A DNA stretch of 35,749 nt. Source: an uncultured Mycoplasmatota bacterium (GTDB lineage Bacteria > Bacillota_I > Bacilli_A > RF39 > UBA660). Below are positions 14,960 through 23,884 of the stretch, piece after piece. Positions within the stretch are counted from its first letter, which is position 1. Each line of letters opens with the position of its first letter. The notes beneath the pieces were generated by a model. The model made no database searches and was not told where the DNA came from. It saw only the letters and a list, made by a program, of their open reading frames with translations. The position numbers were made by a program, and so were the translations under genes. The stretch lies in contig CANPJT010000007.1 of the NCBI GenBank assembly GCA_947574255.1, positions 1 through 35,749 on the forward strand. Reading direction: 5' to 3'.

Positions 14960-16678
14960 TTAATTATCAAAAATTGCATTCAATTGTTTATAAATTACAT
15001 TATTTTTTATCAACTCTTCATGTTTTCCGATACATTCAATTTTGCCATCGCTTAAAACAATAAGTTTATCAGCAACTTTCATTAAATCTTTATTATGAGT
15101 AACAACAATAAGTGTATGATCTGTTTTTAAATCATCTAAAAGATTTATAATTTTATTAGCTGTATTTGGGTCTAATGACGATGTGACCTCATCAAGAAGT
15201 ATTATTTCAGAAGTTGTAAGAAGAGCTCTTGCCAAAGATAATAATTGCTTTTGGCCTCCGCTTATATTAGTTGCATCTTCTTTCATTATTGTATTGTAAC
15301 CATCAGGTAAAGACATTATAAAATCATGTATACCAACTCTTTTACAAGCTTCAATTTGTCTTTTTTTATTTGAATCAATAAGTGATAAATTAGCTCTTAT
15401 ACTCATATTAAAAATAAAAGTCTTTTGATTTACAATACTAATATTTGAATTATAGACATCTTTAGAATATTCATAAATATTTAAATTATCTATTAAGATT
15501 TTACCACTATCTACCTTATACATTCTTAAAAGTAAATTAAATATTGTAGTTTTTCCTGATCCTGTTTTACCAACAATTGTCGTTACTTGATTGGGAAAAG
15601 CTACAAAAGAAATATTTTTTAATATTGGAAGCTTGTTATATTTAAAAGACACATTTTTTAATTCAACAAGCCCAATAATATCATCATTATGAATCATACC
15701 ATCTAATTTTAAAGCATTATTACCATAATTAATTATTTCATTTATCCTATATAATGAAACTGATTCTTCCATAATCGTTACATCAAAGTTCATTATGTCA
15801 TTTATTGACTCTTTTGCCTTATCATAATAAGAAACTAATAACAAAAATATAGCTATTTGTATTTTACCTTTCATAAGAAGAATTATCATAATAAAGTATA
15901 ACAAAATTTTTCCCAAATCAATAACTAACCCTACCAAAGTTTTTCTCGTAAAATAATATTTTCTTTTTAGAAAATAGCTTTCTTGCCATCTTTTTCTATA
16001 ACTATCTAATTTATTATTTAATTTTTCTCCAATCCCAAAACTTTTAACCTCTTTAAGTCCTGTTAGAATTTGTGAGAGCATACCTGTTATTTTGTCAGTA
16101 TAAACTCTTTGCTTTTTTAAATAAAAAGTATTCTTATCATTACATTTTTTTGCAAAATTATAATATATTAAATCTATTACAATTACATATATAGCTACTA
16201 AAATACTCTGCCTAACAAAAACAAAATATATAACTAATAGCTTAATTAATTCAATAGATAATTCAATTATAAAAGAAGGTATTTCAGCGATATTAATGAT
16301 ATCCATATTTGAAGAATTTATAATTTTTCCAATTGGAATTTTTTTAGAGTATTCTTCATCAAAATTATATATACTATTTACTAGTAATCTGTGTACTTCT
16401 ACATAAGCTTCTTTAAAAAAATTAGCATAACACCAATTAGTACAATAAGAACCTATTTTATTAAACAAATAAGTTATTCCTAACAAGGTAACAAAAACAA
16501 ATGATCTATTATATAATTTGTTAGTTACATTTTCTACTATCATCGATAAAAAAAGTGGTACTAAAAGACTTACCAAAACATTTATTAAATCAATAATGAT
16601 AAATAATATCAAATATTTATTTTTAAATTCTACTAAAGAAAAATAATCTTTTGTTATTTTAATATTTCTTTTAAACAT
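14960..16678 (-). CDS. ABC exporter, fused membrane and ATPase domains
   Basis: 572 residues from ATG 16678 (GGTGA 5 bases upstream; an in-frame TTG at 16690 is less likely). The N-terminal ~300 residues form a type-I exporter membrane domain with about six helices. The C-terminal half is the ATPase: Walker A VGKTGSGKTT, Q-loop SIVNQKTF, signature ISGGQKQLLSLAR, Walker B IILLDEVTSSLD and H-loop VVTHNKD. Such half-transporters work as dimers and export lipids, peptides or drugs; the substrate is not predictable. It follows an AraC/GyrI-type regulator on the same strand, an arrangement common for drug-responsive exporters. The gap between them is 74 bases, with a possible TACAAT -10 box. Confidence 0.9.
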   Translation of the reverse strand: MFKRNIKITKDYFSLVEFKNKYLILFIIIDLINVLVSLLVPLFLSMIVENVTNKLYNRSFVFVTLLGITYLFNKIGSYCTNWCYANFFKEAYVEVHRLLVNSIYNFDEEYSKKIPIGKIINSSNMDIINIAEIPSFIIELSIELIKLLVIYFVFVRQSILVAIYVIVIDLIYYNFAKKCNDKNTFYLKKQRVYTDKITGMLSQILTGLKEVKSFGIGEKLNNKLDSYRKRWQESYFLKRKYYFTRKTLVGLVIDLGKILLYFIMIILLMKGKIQIAIFLLLVSYYDKAKESINDIMNFDVTIMEESVSLYRINEIINYGNNALKLDGMIHNDDIIGLVELKNVSFKYNKLPILKNISFVAFPNQVTTIVGKTGSGKTTIFNLLLRMYKVDSGKILIDNLNIYEYSKDVYNSNISIVNQKTFIFNMSIRANLSLIDSNKKRQIEACKRVGIHDFIMSLPDGYNTIMKEDATNISGGQKQLLSLARALLTTSEIILLDEVTSSLDPNTANKIINLLDDLKTDHTLIVVTHNKDLMKVADKLIVLSDGKIECIGKHEELIKNNVIYKQLNAIFDN

Positions 16679-16752
16679 AAATTTCACCAATATAATTGTA
16701 AAATAACTTAAACTATATTTCTTTACATTTTAAATATTAAATTTGTTAAGGT

Positions 16753-17544
16753 TTATTTTAGAGGTAAATATATATAACAATTATCATTCTCATATAATTC
16801 AATTTTGAGCATATTTTTAATATTATAGTTTGTTGATGGAATCCATTGCTTATTAATTTTTTCTTCTAAACTTACTATTTTCTCTTGTTCTCTCGATAAA
16901 ATTTTAAATTCAGCATATTCATTTTTCTTAATTTCATACTTTTCTAAATCTGAAAAACATTTAACAGATCCTAAATAATAATGATATATACTTTCTTCCT
17001 TAGAAAATATTCCATACATTCCTATTTTATTAAACTCATTGTACCTACCATTCATTTTAACTTTTTGATATAATTGTTTAATTTTATATAATAAATCTGA
17101 ATGTTTTTTGGCTGTAATATGATAACAATACAAAAATATAGAATTAAATCTTTTTATTTCATAATCAAAATTATATTTTTCTTTATTATTTTCAAAATAC
17201 TCTATAGGTATTATTTTATAATTACCAATACCTTTTCTACATTCAGTAGGTGTTATCTTAAATAATTGTTTAAATGCTCTATTAAACGAAGATACAGAAT
17301 TATACTGATATTTAAAAGCAATATCAATTATTTTACAATCAGAGTTTCTTATTTCTTCAAACGCTTTACTCAATCTTCTTTTTTTTATATATTCAGTTAT
17401 TGTCATATTTGTTAAAAAGACAAAAATTCGTTCAAGAATAAATAAATTTGTATTAGTTATTTTACTTAATTCATTAAAATTTATTTCATTATCAAGATTA
17501 TTTTCAATATATTTAACCATATCATTTAAGCAATCAAAATTCAT
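16753..17544 (-). CDS. AraC-type regulator with GyrI-like effector domain
   Basis: 263 residues from ATG 17544 (GGAG 8 bases upstream). Residues 1-105 hold the two AraC helix-turn-helix motifs: FNELSKITNTNLFILERIF, then KIIDIAFKYQYNSVSSFNRA followed by F-x-x-x-F-x-x-T-P (FKQLFKITPTEC). The C-terminal ~140 residues look like the GyrI/BmrR-type effector-binding fold (FNSIFLYCYHITAKKH, then the ligand-pocket region, ending NDNCYIYLPLK). This is the Rob/MarA-like layout that senses small hydrophobic molecules and activates export genes. The ABC exporter directly downstream is the likely target. The ligand is unknown. Confidence 0.85.
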   Translation of the reverse strand: MNFDCLNDMVKYIENNLDNEINFNELSKITNTNLFILERIFVFLTNMTITEYIKKRRLSKAFEEIRNSDCKIIDIAFKYQYNSVSSFNRAFKQLFKITPTECRKGIGNYKIIPIEYFENNKEKYNFDYEIKRFNSIFLYCYHITAKKHSDLLYKIKQLYQKVKMNGRYNEFNKIGMYGIFSKEESIYHYYLGSVKCFSDLEKYEIKKNEYAEFKILSREQEKIVSLEEKINKQWIPSTNYNIKNMLKIELYENDNCYIYLPLK

Positions 17545-17563
17545 TTCTGTCACTCCTATATAA

Positions 17564-18088
17564 CTATAGTTCATACTCCTTTATTTCACAATTCTTTAGT
17601 CCTCTATTTAAAAACTTTCCATCTTGTATTCCATAAAAATAACCACTAAATGCTTTTGATACTCCACTGTGAGCAACTATTAGAACACTTTTATAATCTT
17701 TAGTTTTCAACTCATCTAAAAAATCAAAAACTCTTTTAAAAAAGTCTTGAATATTTTCATTAATTCCATATTGTATACTACTATTATAATTCCAATATTC
17801 CTCTCTATTTGTAACTTCAAGCGGTTGGCCACTTAGAATTCCACAGCTTCTTTCTCTTAATCTTTCATCTGTAATTATACTATTATCATAATTAGTAAGA
17901 ATATAAGCTGTATGTGTCGCTCTCAATAAAGGGGAAGAAATAACAATATCGAAATAAAGATTTTTAATTCTATCTTTCAATTCTTCTGCTTGTTGTAGTC
18001 CTAATTCAGTTAAATCCTCATCTGCTGTATTATACTGTCCTAAAACATTATATTGTACTTGTCCATGTCTTACTATATACACTTTCAT
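17564..18088 (-). CDS. Histidine phosphatase family protein
   Basis: 174 residues from ATG 18088, preceded by GAGGTG at 7 bases. The catalytic histidine is in VYIVRHGQ, an arginine follows in SSPLLRATHTA, the acid is in RLRERSCG and the second histidine in VLIVAHSGV. This is the phosphoglycerate-mutase-like branch 1 fold with all core residues kept. Members hydrolyse phosphate esters of sugars, nucleotides or cobalamin precursors; the substrate cannot be told. It lies 19 bases upstream of the AraC-type regulator and about 40 bases downstream of a membrane protein gene. Confidence 0.88.
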   Translation of the reverse strand: MKVYIVRHGQVQYNVLGQYNTADEDLTELGLQQAEELKDRIKNLYFDIVISSPLLRATHTAYILTNYDNSIITDERLRERSCGILSGQPLEVTNREEYWNYNSSIQYGINENIQDFFKRVFDFLDELKTKDYKSVLIVAHSGVSKAFSGYFYGIQDGKFLNRGLKNCEIKEYEL

Positions 18089-18128
18089 TTTATAACACCT
18101 CAATAACTTACTTTTTATTTTTTAATTA

Positions 18129-19064
18129 TTAAATATATACACTCCTATTATATTTAGAGTCATCAAAAGCTAGTAAAGGCCAAAATATTGAAGGTAACAT
18201 TATTAGTAAAATACAATATTCCATCCTTCTATCAAAAATCTTACCTAATTTATAAGACAACATACATAAAAAAGCAATATTTCCAATTGGTAATAATAAT
18301 AAAAAAGCGTAATAACCTTTTCCTAAAATATCTTTAGATAAACACCAAATATTATAAAAAGGAATCAAAGCAATAAAACCTTTATTTCTAATCTTTTTCT
18401 CAATTCTCCACATACTAATTACGTATAGAAATAGATTTATTAAAAAGGCAATCCATAAAATTTTAAAACCAAACCAATTTAGTTTATATTTATATCCCAA
18501 ATCTTTAAAAATCTCTATAGTATTCATTCTATCTTCTTTAGAAGAAGTTGCATATAAAATAGAATTTTTATTTAATACTACAATTTTATAAAAATCTCCA
18601 TTAGTCGAATATTCATAATATTTTGATTTTATACTAATATTAGATCCTCCTGTAACATTCGTATTTTGCCTTACTTCATTAAGAACTTGATTAAAAAATT
18701 CATTTTTTTTATCTTTATCATTAATAATAACATAACTAATTAAATAAGGGCAAGCATCTTCATCTGTAATTAAATATCTATTCGCTCCAATATAACTTTC
18801 TAAGTGTTTCATTTTTACAACATTGCAGCCTTTATTTTTCATATATTTTTCAAAATATTCTTCAGAAATAATTTCTGGATAATCAAATTTAAATAACAAA
18901 ATAAAACCAATTAATAAACAAAGTATAACTAAAAAATTCCCCATAATTGTTATAAATAAACCAAATATTGAATTTTTAAACTTCACATCTTCTTTTTTAT
19001 GACCACAATTTACACAAAAGTTGTATTTTTCCTCTATTTCTTTACCACATTTACTACAGACCAT
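18129..19064 (-). CDS. Zinc-ribbon membrane protein with DUF5684-like C-terminus
   Basis: 311 residues from ATG 19064. The N-terminal zinc ribbon is MVCSKCG then CVNCG, then a transmembrane helix (IMGNFLVILCLLIGFILLF). An outside domain of about 120 residues follows, and a C-terminal membrane part with the pattern FIALIPFYNIWCLSKDILGKG and LLLLPIGNIAFLCMLSYKLGKIF, typical of DUF5684-type segments. Role unknown. The start at 19064 is chosen so that the protein begins at the ribbon; GGAG lies about 10 bases upstream. An ATG at 19100 has no ribosome site and lies close to the LigD terminator. Confidence 0.75.
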   Translation of the reverse strand: MVCSKCGKEIEEKYNFCVNCGHKKEDVKFKNSIFGLFITIMGNFLVILCLLIGFILLFKFDYPEIISEEYFEKYMKNKGCNVVKMKHLESYIGANRYLITDEDACPYLISYVIINDKDKKNEFFNQVLNEVRQNTNVTGGSNISIKSKYYEYSTNGDFYKIVVLNKNSILYATSSKEDRMNTIEIFKDLGYKYKLNWFGFKILWIAFLINLFLYVISMWRIEKKIRNKGFIALIPFYNIWCLSKDILGKGYYAFLLLLPIGNIAFLCMLSYKLGKIFDRRMEYCILLIMLPSIFWPLLAFDDSKYNRSVYI

Positions 19065-19110
19065 AAACCCAATACTCCAATCAAAATTACTTCCATTCAT
19101 TACAACATTT

Positions 19111-19135
19111 AAAAAAAGCTTATCAAATAAGCTTC
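19111..19135 (-). terminator. Rho-independent terminator of the NHEJ operon
   Basis: Minus strand: GAAGCTTAT, loop TTG, ATAAGCTT, then a run of seven T. The stem starts inside the stop codon of the LigD PE-Pol gene. Confidence 0.85.
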
Positions 19136-20549
19136 ATTGTTCAAGTTTAAAAAAACCTTCCCATGGATCCTTTCTTTTCAATCTTTTAATTGCTTCCTTA
19201 ATTGTAATTCCATCAGGTTTTACTTTATCTAATTCACTAAAACGAATAGGCATTGATACTTTAGCTCCATCTCTTACTCTTAATGAATATGGAGCTACAC
19301 TAGTTGCTCCTTTAATATTTCGCATCCAGTCTATAAAGATTTTTCCTTTTCGCTTTTCTTTTCTAACGCTACTTACATATCTTTTTGGCCATTTTGTTTC
19401 CATTAACTTGGCAATATTTTTTGCAAATTCCCGAAATTCTTCCCAAGATTTTAACTTTTTTGTTGGAACTACTACATGATAGCCCTTTCCACCACTAGTT
19501 TTTAAAAAAGACTTAAGTTTACATTGATCCAAAATACTTTTCAAATCCTTAACACCTTGCCGAATTTTAGATAAATCCATTCCTTCATCAGGATCCAAAT
19601 CAAAAACCAATACATCTGGACTATTTAAAGCATCAACTCTACTTCCCCATATATGAAATTCATAACTATTCATTTGAACTTCTGAGATAATTCCTCCACC
19701 ATCAATAATATAATAATAATCATCTTTCTTTTTATCATTATTTGAAAAATCAATTCTTCCAATACCATTATTGTTAGTAACTAAATGTTTTTTAAAAAAA
19801 CACTTACCATTTATTCCCTCAGGACAACTAATTGTACTAAAAATTCTCATATTTACATAAGGTAACATTCTTTTTACTACTTTTTGATAATACAGAGCTA
19901 CATCTAATTTTGTAATCTTAGGAGAAGAAAAAACTAACTTATCAGGATTAGTAATTTCTACTCTTTCGATAATTCCTTGTTTTTTGGAATTTGTCACAAT
20001 TTTTTTTCCTAAAGCAATCTCATTCATTGTCCGACCACTCTTAATACTTGTTGATAACTCATTAATATCATTAAAAATATTTACTGAATCATTCTCTTTT
20101 ATTAATAACCAATTGTCTTCTTTATAGTGAACCAATGTCCATTTTCCTATTAATCTTTTTCCATACAAAATAAACTTAATTGAACCATTTTTAAAACCCG
20201 TTTCAATATCTTCTAAAGCCTCCCAATAGCCTTCATCCCAAATCATAACAGTTCCTCCACCATACTCACCTTTAGGGATAACTCCCTCAAAATTACGATA
20301 ATTAAGTGGATGATCTTCAACCATAACAGCTAATCTTTTATCTTTAATATTATAAGAAGGTCCTTTAGGAACTGCAAAACTTTTTAAAACGCCTTTAAAC
20401 TCTAATCGAAAATCATAATGTTCCTTTCTTGCCATATGATGCTGAACTACAAATCTTAACTTTTTATTACTAGATTTAACTTCTCCAATTGGTTCTTTAG
20501 TTTTCTTAAAGTCTCTTTTTTGATTATACTTTTTTAATGAATTACTCAT
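19134..20549 (-). CDS. ligD: LigD-type 3'-phosphoesterase and polymerase (NHEJ)
   Basis: 471 residues with two fused parts. Residues ~25-165 are the phosphoesterase domain: HHMARKEHYDFRLE, AVPKGPS, MVEDHPLNY, FEGVIPKGEYGGGT. Residues ~200-465 are the primase-like polymerase: FHIWGSR, metal-binding VLVFDLDPDEG, KTSGGKGYHVVVP, IDWMRNIKGATSVAPYSLRVRDG. All landmark residues are kept. These activities trim and fill DNA ends before ligation in bacterial non-homologous end joining. The ligase domain is absent and is encoded by the next gene upstream, so LigD is split as PE-Pol plus Lig. Ribosome site AGAGGT, 7 bases before ATG. Confidence 0.92.
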   Translation of the reverse strand: MSNSLKKYNQKRDFKKTKEPIGEVKSSNKKLRFVVQHHMARKEHYDFRLEFKGVLKSFAVPKGPSYNIKDKRLAVMVEDHPLNYRNFEGVIPKGEYGGGTVMIWDEGYWEALEDIETGFKNGSIKFILYGKRLIGKWTLVHYKEDNWLLIKENDSVNIFNDINELSTSIKSGRTMNEIALGKKIVTNSKKQGIIERVEITNPDKLVFSSPKITKLDVALYYQKVVKRMLPYVNMRIFSTISCPEGINGKCFFKKHLVTNNNGIGRIDFSNNDKKKDDYYYIIDGGGIISEVQMNSYEFHIWGSRVDALNSPDVLVFDLDPDEGMDLSKIRQGVKDLKSILDQCKLKSFLKTSGGKGYHVVVPTKKLKSWEEFREFAKNIAKLMETKWPKRYVSSVRKEKRKGKIFIDWMRNIKGATSVAPYSLRVRDGAKVSMPIRFSELDKVKPDGITIKEAIKRLKRKDPWEGFFKLEQ

Positions 20550-20595
20550 AAATAATACCTCTTTATTTATTTTACCTACAATTTAAAACTTCATA

Positions 20596-21474
20596 CTAAC
20601 AACCTTTTTTAAAAACTGGTTGTCTTAAACAGCCATTACTAGTTTTTTCTAAATAAACAATTTCACAACGAAACTTTGGTTTTAAAAAAATCACATCTTC
20701 TTCATCATACAAAAAAAATGGACTTTTATTTACTAATGATTCTTTTAACAATTTTTTATAAAATTCACTTTTTTTAGTTATAGCAACTTTACCAACAAAA
20801 TAAAAATTTTGCTTACGATACTCTCCTAAAAATAAAGATATCTTTTCTTTATTCTCTTTAAAGCCTCCCACCATAAAAATTCCTTTCTTATAATTTTTTA
20901 TCTTTATCCAATCATCACTTCTAACAGCTGTATAATATAAACTAGAAATTTTTTTAGCCACTATTCCTTCTAAATCTAACTTTTGAACATTTTTAAAAAG
21001 CTTTTTACCATCTTTTATAAGATACTTTACCTTAATAAAAAAATCATTATCTGGAATTTTATTTAAAATATCTTTTCTTTTCTCTAAAGTTTCATTGGTT
21101 ATATCTTTATTTTTATACAAACAATCAAAAGCTAAAAAACAAACTGGATTTTTTATTGCTTCTTTTTTTATTTCTCTTTCATTTTTTAAACTGTTCCTCT
21201 TTTGTAACATTAAAAAATTAGGTTTGCCATCCCTAAAAGAAACTATTTCTCCATCAAAAATCATATCTTCTTTTATATATTTTTGCATTTCTTTAATTTC
21301 AGGATATTTATTAGTAATATCCTTTCCATAACGATTAAATATCAAAAATTTACTTTTTCCAACATGAATAATAGCTCTTATTCCATCAAATTTTAATTCG
21401 TACAAATAATTAACATCATCAAATACATCTTTGCTTTCCTTTAAAAGCATTGGCAAAATTGGTTTACCAAACAT
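20596..21474 (-). CDS. ligD: ATP-dependent DNA ligase, LigD ligase domain (NHEJ)
   Basis: 292 residues. The nucleotidyl-transferase motif I is ELKFDGIRA, with Lys28 as the adenylated residue. Further motifs follow: FNRYGKDIT (III-like), IFDGEIVSF, VCFLAFDCLY, LEGIVAKK (IV) and DDWIKIKNY (V). An OB-fold follows and ends near CEIVYLEKTSNGCLRQPVF. The size and motifs fit the stand-alone LigD ligase domain that seals ends after Ku and the polymerase have acted. It begins 2 bases after the Ku stop codon, so the two are coupled, and ends 46 bases before the PE-Pol gene. Confidence 0.92.
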   Translation of the reverse strand: MFGKPILPMLLKESKDVFDDVNYLYELKFDGIRAIIHVGKSKFLIFNRYGKDITNKYPEIKEMQKYIKEDMIFDGEIVSFRDGKPNFLMLQKRNSLKNEREIKKEAIKNPVCFLAFDCLYKNKDITNETLEKRKDILNKIPDNDFFIKVKYLIKDGKKLFKNVQKLDLEGIVAKKISSLYYTAVRSDDWIKIKNYKKGIFMVGGFKENKEKISLFLGEYRKQNFYFVGKVAITKKSEFYKKLLKESLVNKSPFFLYDEEDVIFLKPKFRCEIVYLEKTSNGCLRQPVFKKGC

Positions 21475-21476
21475 TA

Positions 21477-22214
21477 CTACACTTCCAAACTTTTTTGTAA
21501 AGATGTTATTAAATCTTTTACTGAAGTTTTCTTTTTCACCGTTTTCTTTAAAATGGGTTTGCCCATAATTTTCTTATCTATCGCTTCTTTTATTTGATTT
21601 TGATATTCATCATGATAAGTTTCAGGTTTAAAATGTCCTGATAAATGATTCACTAACTGCATTGCTAAATCTAGTTCTTCTTTAGTATATTTTACTTCTG
21701 CTGCCGCCTCAGGAATATTAACCTCTTCTTCAAAATAAATTGTAGACATTAAAATATTACCTTCAAAATATTTCATCAATACATAATAAAACTTGCTATT
21801 AAGTGTTGTTCTAGCAACAGCAACTTTTTTTGTTTTTCTCAAAACTTCCAAAAATAAAGAATAAGCTTTGGACTTTTTTGGAGTCGTTAAGATATAACTT
21901 TTTTCATAATAATAAGAAGCTATTTCACTTTCAGGAACAAAAGAAATAATCTCAATTGAATCCTTTGCTTCAATTTGTAAATTAGTTAACTCTTCTTTAG
22001 TAAAAGTTACATATTCTCCCTTTTCATACTCATATCCTTTAACCAAATCAGCTTCTTTAACTATTTTTTTACAATGATCACAATACTTTTGATAATGAAT
22101 ACGATTTAAACATTTTTTATGAAGTTGATTAAAAGATGTATCATTATTCTTAATAACTGGATTATAAATAATAGGTATATTTACTAACCCAAAAGATATT
22201 GCACTATTAGCCAT
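21477..22214 (-). CDS. ku: Ku protein, DNA end-binding (NHEJ)
   Basis: 245 residues with the bacterial Ku start (SAISFGLVNIPI) and core: CLNRIHYQKYCDHC, ADLVKGYEYEKGEYV, SYILTTPKKSKAYSLF and LVNHLSGHFKPETYHDEYQ. The C-terminal tail is Lys rich, as in other bacterial Ku that recruit LigD. Ku forms a ring dimer on broken DNA ends. AGGTGA lies 6 bases before ATG. First gene of the operon ku, ligase, PE-Pol; a TATAAT at 22255-22260 on the minus strand is a candidate -10 box. Confidence 0.93.
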   Translation of the reverse strand: MANSAISFGLVNIPIIYNPVIKNNDTSFNQLHKKCLNRIHYQKYCDHCKKIVKEADLVKGYEYEKGEYVTFTKEELTNLQIEAKDSIEIISFVPESEIASYYYEKSYILTTPKKSKAYSLFLEVLRKTKKVAVARTTLNSKFYYVLMKYFEGNILMSTIYFEEEVNIPEAAAEVKYTKEELDLAMQLVNHLSGHFKPETYHDEYQNQIKEAIDKKIMGKPILKKTVKKKTSVKDLITSLQKSLEV

Positions 22215-22277
22215 ATTTTTTCACCTAAATAAATTATGTCAAATAAAATAAAGAATTATACAAAAAACCTTTATATT

Positions 22278-22302
22278 GATTTTGTTCCTAATTCGGTATA
22301 AA
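22278..22302 (+). promoter_or_regulatory. Promoter candidate of the HTH-SDR gene
   Basis: A -35-like ATTGAT ending near 22280, a 15-16 base spacer and TATAAA at 22297-22302. It shares the 108-base divergent gap with the ku promoter. Confidence 0.4.
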
Positions 22303-22322
22303 ATGGAATTGGTGATAATAAT

Positions 22323-23705
22323 ATGGATTACATAACAGTTAAACAAGCAGCTAAACTATGGAATATAAGCGAAAGAAGAATTATTAATCTAATAAAGGAA
22401 AATAGAATACCTGGAGTTTTTAAAAATGGGATGTGCTGGAATATTCCAAGTGATACTCATAAACCATTAGACAAGCGAAATAATTTATTTAAAAATATTA
22501 ATGATAAAAAAATTGTTATTATAGCTGGAATTAATTCCGATATCGGAAAAAGCTTAAGTCAAATTTTATTAAACGCTGGTTTTCAAATCATTGGTTTATA
22601 TCAAAAAAATAGTCAAATAGACATTTCTTTAAAACAAAAAGATATTTTATTAAAAGAAGTAGATTATTTTAATCGTTCTAACCTTTTACAAACAGTAAAT
22701 GAAATCCAAGAAGATATTTATGGATTTGTTTTTATGGAAATATATTTTAATCTAGAAGATGTTTTAGATTTTGATTATGACAAATTTGAAGAAAGCTATC
22801 AAGTAAATGTTTTTGCTGCTAATGTTTTAGTTCGAGAAATCGTAAAAAAAATGAATTATGAATCAAGTATTGTTATAGTTAATAGTATTGAAGCTTATCG
22901 GGGTTCATTTGGGGCATCAGCTTATGCTTCTGCTCAAGCAGCTAAAGTAAACCTAGTTCAAACATTTGCAAATATATTTACAGAAATGTATGGAATTAGA
23001 ATCAACTCTGTAATGGCAGGATGGATTGGTGGAGTCATGGAAAGCGACGAAACTTTTAACAAAGCAAAAGAATCTATTCCAATGAAAAGATTAGGAAATC
23101 CAGAAGAAATTGCAGATGACATATTTCTAATGCTCACTAGACACAAATATACTAATGGAAGTTCACTTGTATCTGATGGTGGTTATTTATCAATGGATGC
23201 ACAATCAAGAACAGAAGATTTAGATTCAGGAAAATTTTATAAAATTTTAGACAAATATTTTACTGAAGCAAAAAAAGATTCTCAAATGTGGATAATATCT
23301 ACCATGATGGAAAATGAATGGAATGAAGATCCAGCTGAAAGAAGATTTATCCAAAACAATTTTGATGCGGCAGAAAGAGGTGTCAAAATAAAAAGAATAT
23401 TTATATTTAATAAAAAAGATGCTCCAAAATTCAAAGCCAATTCTTATATTCAAAGATATTTAAATAGTAAAAAAATTATAAGTAACTTTGTTGACTTAGA
23501 AGAATTAAAAATTAAAAAACCAGCATTAATTTCTGTCATTAAAAATGGTTGGATTGGTATTGATGATTATGCTCTTTTAGTAGACTTACCAAGTGATGGA
23601 ACTTCTAGAGGATATGTTACAATGAATAAACTAGAAATCCAAAAAGCTAGGAATTGTTTTAAAGAATTAGAAAAAATGGAACAACCTCTAAAAAATCTTT
23701 TTTAA
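22323..23705 (+). CDS. HTH - degenerate SDR - unknown domain fusion protein
   Basis: 460 residues in three parts. Residues 1-45 are an excisionase/MerR-like DNA-binding motif (MDYITVKQAAKLWNISERR). Residues 62-285 have the short-chain dehydrogenase fold. The nucleotide loop reads AGINSDIGKSL, lacking the middle Gly of GxxxGxG. The catalytic segment is SIEAYRG then SAYASAQAAK: Tyr201 is kept but the Lys at +4 is Gln205. NSVMAGWI and LVSDGGY complete the fold. Residues ~300-460 are unlike SDR enzymes (RIFIFNKKDAPKF, YIQRYLNSKKI, YALLVDLPSDGTSRGYV) and look like a separate sensory or effector part. With catalysis doubtful and an HTH attached, a cofactor- or ligand-sensing regulator is more likely than an oxidoreductase. 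GGTGA 7 bases before ATG. Confidence 0.8.
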   Translation: MDYITVKQAAKLWNISERRIINLIKENRIPGVFKNGMCWNIPSDTHKPLDKRNNLFKNINDKKIVIIAGINSDIGKSLSQILLNAGFQIIGLYQKNSQIDISLKQKDILLKEVDYFNRSNLLQTVNEIQEDIYGFVFMEIYFNLEDVLDFDYDKFEESYQVNVFAANVLVREIVKKMNYESSIVIVNSIEAYRGSFGASAYASAQAAKVNLVQTFANIFTEMYGIRINSVMAGWIGGVMESDETFNKAKESIPMKRLGNPEEIADDIFLMLTRHKYTNGSSLVSDGGYLSMDAQSRTEDLDSGKFYKILDKYFTEAKKDSQMWIISTMMENEWNEDPAERRFIQNNFDAAERGVKIKRIFIFNKKDAPKFKANSYIQRYLNSKKIISNFVDLEELKIKKPALISVIKNGWIGIDDYALLVDLPSDGTSRGYVTMNKLEIQKARNCFKELEKMEQPLKNLF

Positions 23706-23884
23706 ATTTTTATCATATAATCTTTTCTATAATTATAAATATAAACCTTTACTTTATATAACAAATTTACCCTTTATTAAAATGACTCCTAATTTATTGC
23801 TTTATATTTTAAAATTATAAATTATTTATAAAAATTAACTTTTTAGGGAATTAATAATTTATAGTTAACATATGGGAGAGATTT

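Noticed and set aside
22255-22283. A full consensus promoter for ku
   Set aside because: The TATAAT at 22255-22260 is good but the region 17 bases upstream does not resemble TTGACA, so it is only mentioned with the gene.
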